From contig JACMOC010000019.1 in the NCBI GenBank assembly GCA_014378195.1, forward strand, positions 18,161-82,160: a stretch of DNA of 64,000 nt. The letters are read 5' to 3'. A model generated the notes under the pieces. The model ran no database searches. It was not told the origin of the DNA and saw only the letters and a program-made list of their open reading frames with translations. The stretch comes from Oligoflexus sp. (GTDB lineage Bacteria > Bdellovibrionota_B > Oligoflexia > Oligoflexales > Oligoflexaceae). Within the stretch, counting starts at the first letter, position 1; each line of letters begins with the position of its first letter. Both the position numbers and the translations under genes were made by a program. Shown in pieces: positions 63,715-64,000 of this stretch.

Positions 63715-63999
63715 TTATTGTAAGGTCCCCGCCCATAACATCGTATCCATTACATTCTCAAGGACACGTGGTTGTTCTGGTTCGGCAAAAACCGACCGAT
63801 AATAACACTTGATATCGTGAGTCTTACAGAAGTTCACAAAACTCTGATGATACCAGCGACTTTTTACCGCCATTTCAAAATTTCGGTCCGACTCGGCAAA
63901 ACTGATGCGGTTTTTCTCCTCGATCTTATCCTCATCAGCCTTGATGGAAAAATGACTCCCTATCGCTTCATTGAGCTCCAGTTTGTCCTCACCTGATTC
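63715..63999 (-). CDS. Hypothetical protein, C-terminal part only
   Basis: On the minus strand the frame is open from the right edge of the window to TAA at 63715-63717, giving the last 94 residues of a longer protein. The segment is charged and helical at first (DEDKIEEKNR), then has aromatic residues (SRWYHQSFVNFC, CYYRSVFAEPEQPR, VMDTMLWAGTLQ). I recognise no family. Being open over 285 bp and ending near the convergent terminator makes it more likely than the opposite-strand 74-codon frame. Confidence 0.55.
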   Translation of the reverse strand, partial: ESGEDKLELNEAIGSHFSIKADEDKIEEKNRISFAESDRNFEMAVKSRWYHQSFVNFCKTHDIKCYYRSVFAEPEQPRVLENVMDTMLWAGTLQ

Positions 64000-64000
64000 C

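Noticed and set aside
63772..63996. Plus-strand 74-codon frame at the right edge
   Set aside because: The opposite strand has a longer open frame across the edge that stops near a convergent terminator, which fits gene layout better.
1..64000. tRNA, rRNA and CRISPR arrays
   Set aside because: I looked for T-loop-like motifs and regularly spaced repeats and found none that hold up; candidate T-loop strings lie inside coding regions.

Overview
The window is about 64 kb of a Gram-negative chromosome: it encodes LpxC, outer-membrane barrels, lipoproteins and periplasmic c-type cytochromes. Base composition looks balanced, close to half G+C by eye. Genes are packed on both strands, with several convergent pairs overlapping at their 3' ends. 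Multidomain fusions, an Suv3-type RNA helicase, a giant acyl-CoA carboxylase and large hybrid kinases would fit an Oligoflexia/Bdellovibrionota or other 'deltaproteobacterial' lineage. That placement is an inference; no rRNA or tRNA gene was found to test it.

Layout. 1-16.9 kb: a partial histidine kinase with a deleted receiver, envelope proteins, a cytochrome lipoprotein, an RNase H operon, a eukaryote-sized BC-BCCP-CT carboxylase, an acidic protein/cytochrome c pair, an Suv3-like helicase and a Cys-rich protein. 16.9-26.8 kb: an accessory island with a PKS-NRPS megasynthase (KS-AT-ACP-C-PCP-A-PCP) and two alpha/beta hydrolases with altered nucleophile elbows. A 67-bp imperfect direct repeat of the 3' end of the gene to its left bounds the island, and an RHS relic lies inside its right edge. 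27-36 kb: a PA14 lipoprotein followed by a group II intron 5' remnant, an outer-membrane protein, a receiver-LpxC fusion, a Dus-type tRNA-dihydrouridine synthase, a CE2-like esterase and a three-PAS hybrid kinase.

36.5-43 kb: a 1575-residue fusion of a gamma-glutamylcyclotransferase-like domain, an indoleamine 2,3-dioxygenase-like heme domain, a P450-reductase-type FAD/NADPH domain and cytochrome b5. It reads as a heme oxygenase carrying its own electron chain. It is followed on the opposite strand by a Cys/Met PLP enzyme and a GST. 43-46.9 kb: an M13 peptidase and a DUF2079 membrane protein. 46.8-54.4 kb: a molybdenum locus with modA-modB (no modC), moaA and an operon moeA-moaC-mobB/mobA-moaD-moaE/moeB/rhodanese, with the wreck of a molybdopterin oxidoreductase between modA and moaA. 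54.5-64 kb: a truncated globin, an ElaB/YqjD-like membrane protein, a Hint-domain surface protein with a translationally overlapping membrane partner, a chitin-deacetylase-like CE4/ricin-lectin protein, an MFS transporter, an SDR, a His-rich small protein and a partial gene at the right edge.

Best candidates for undescribed biology are the self-contained IDO/reductase/b5 fusion, the receiver-LpxC fusion and the PKS-NRPS cluster with its unusual module order.
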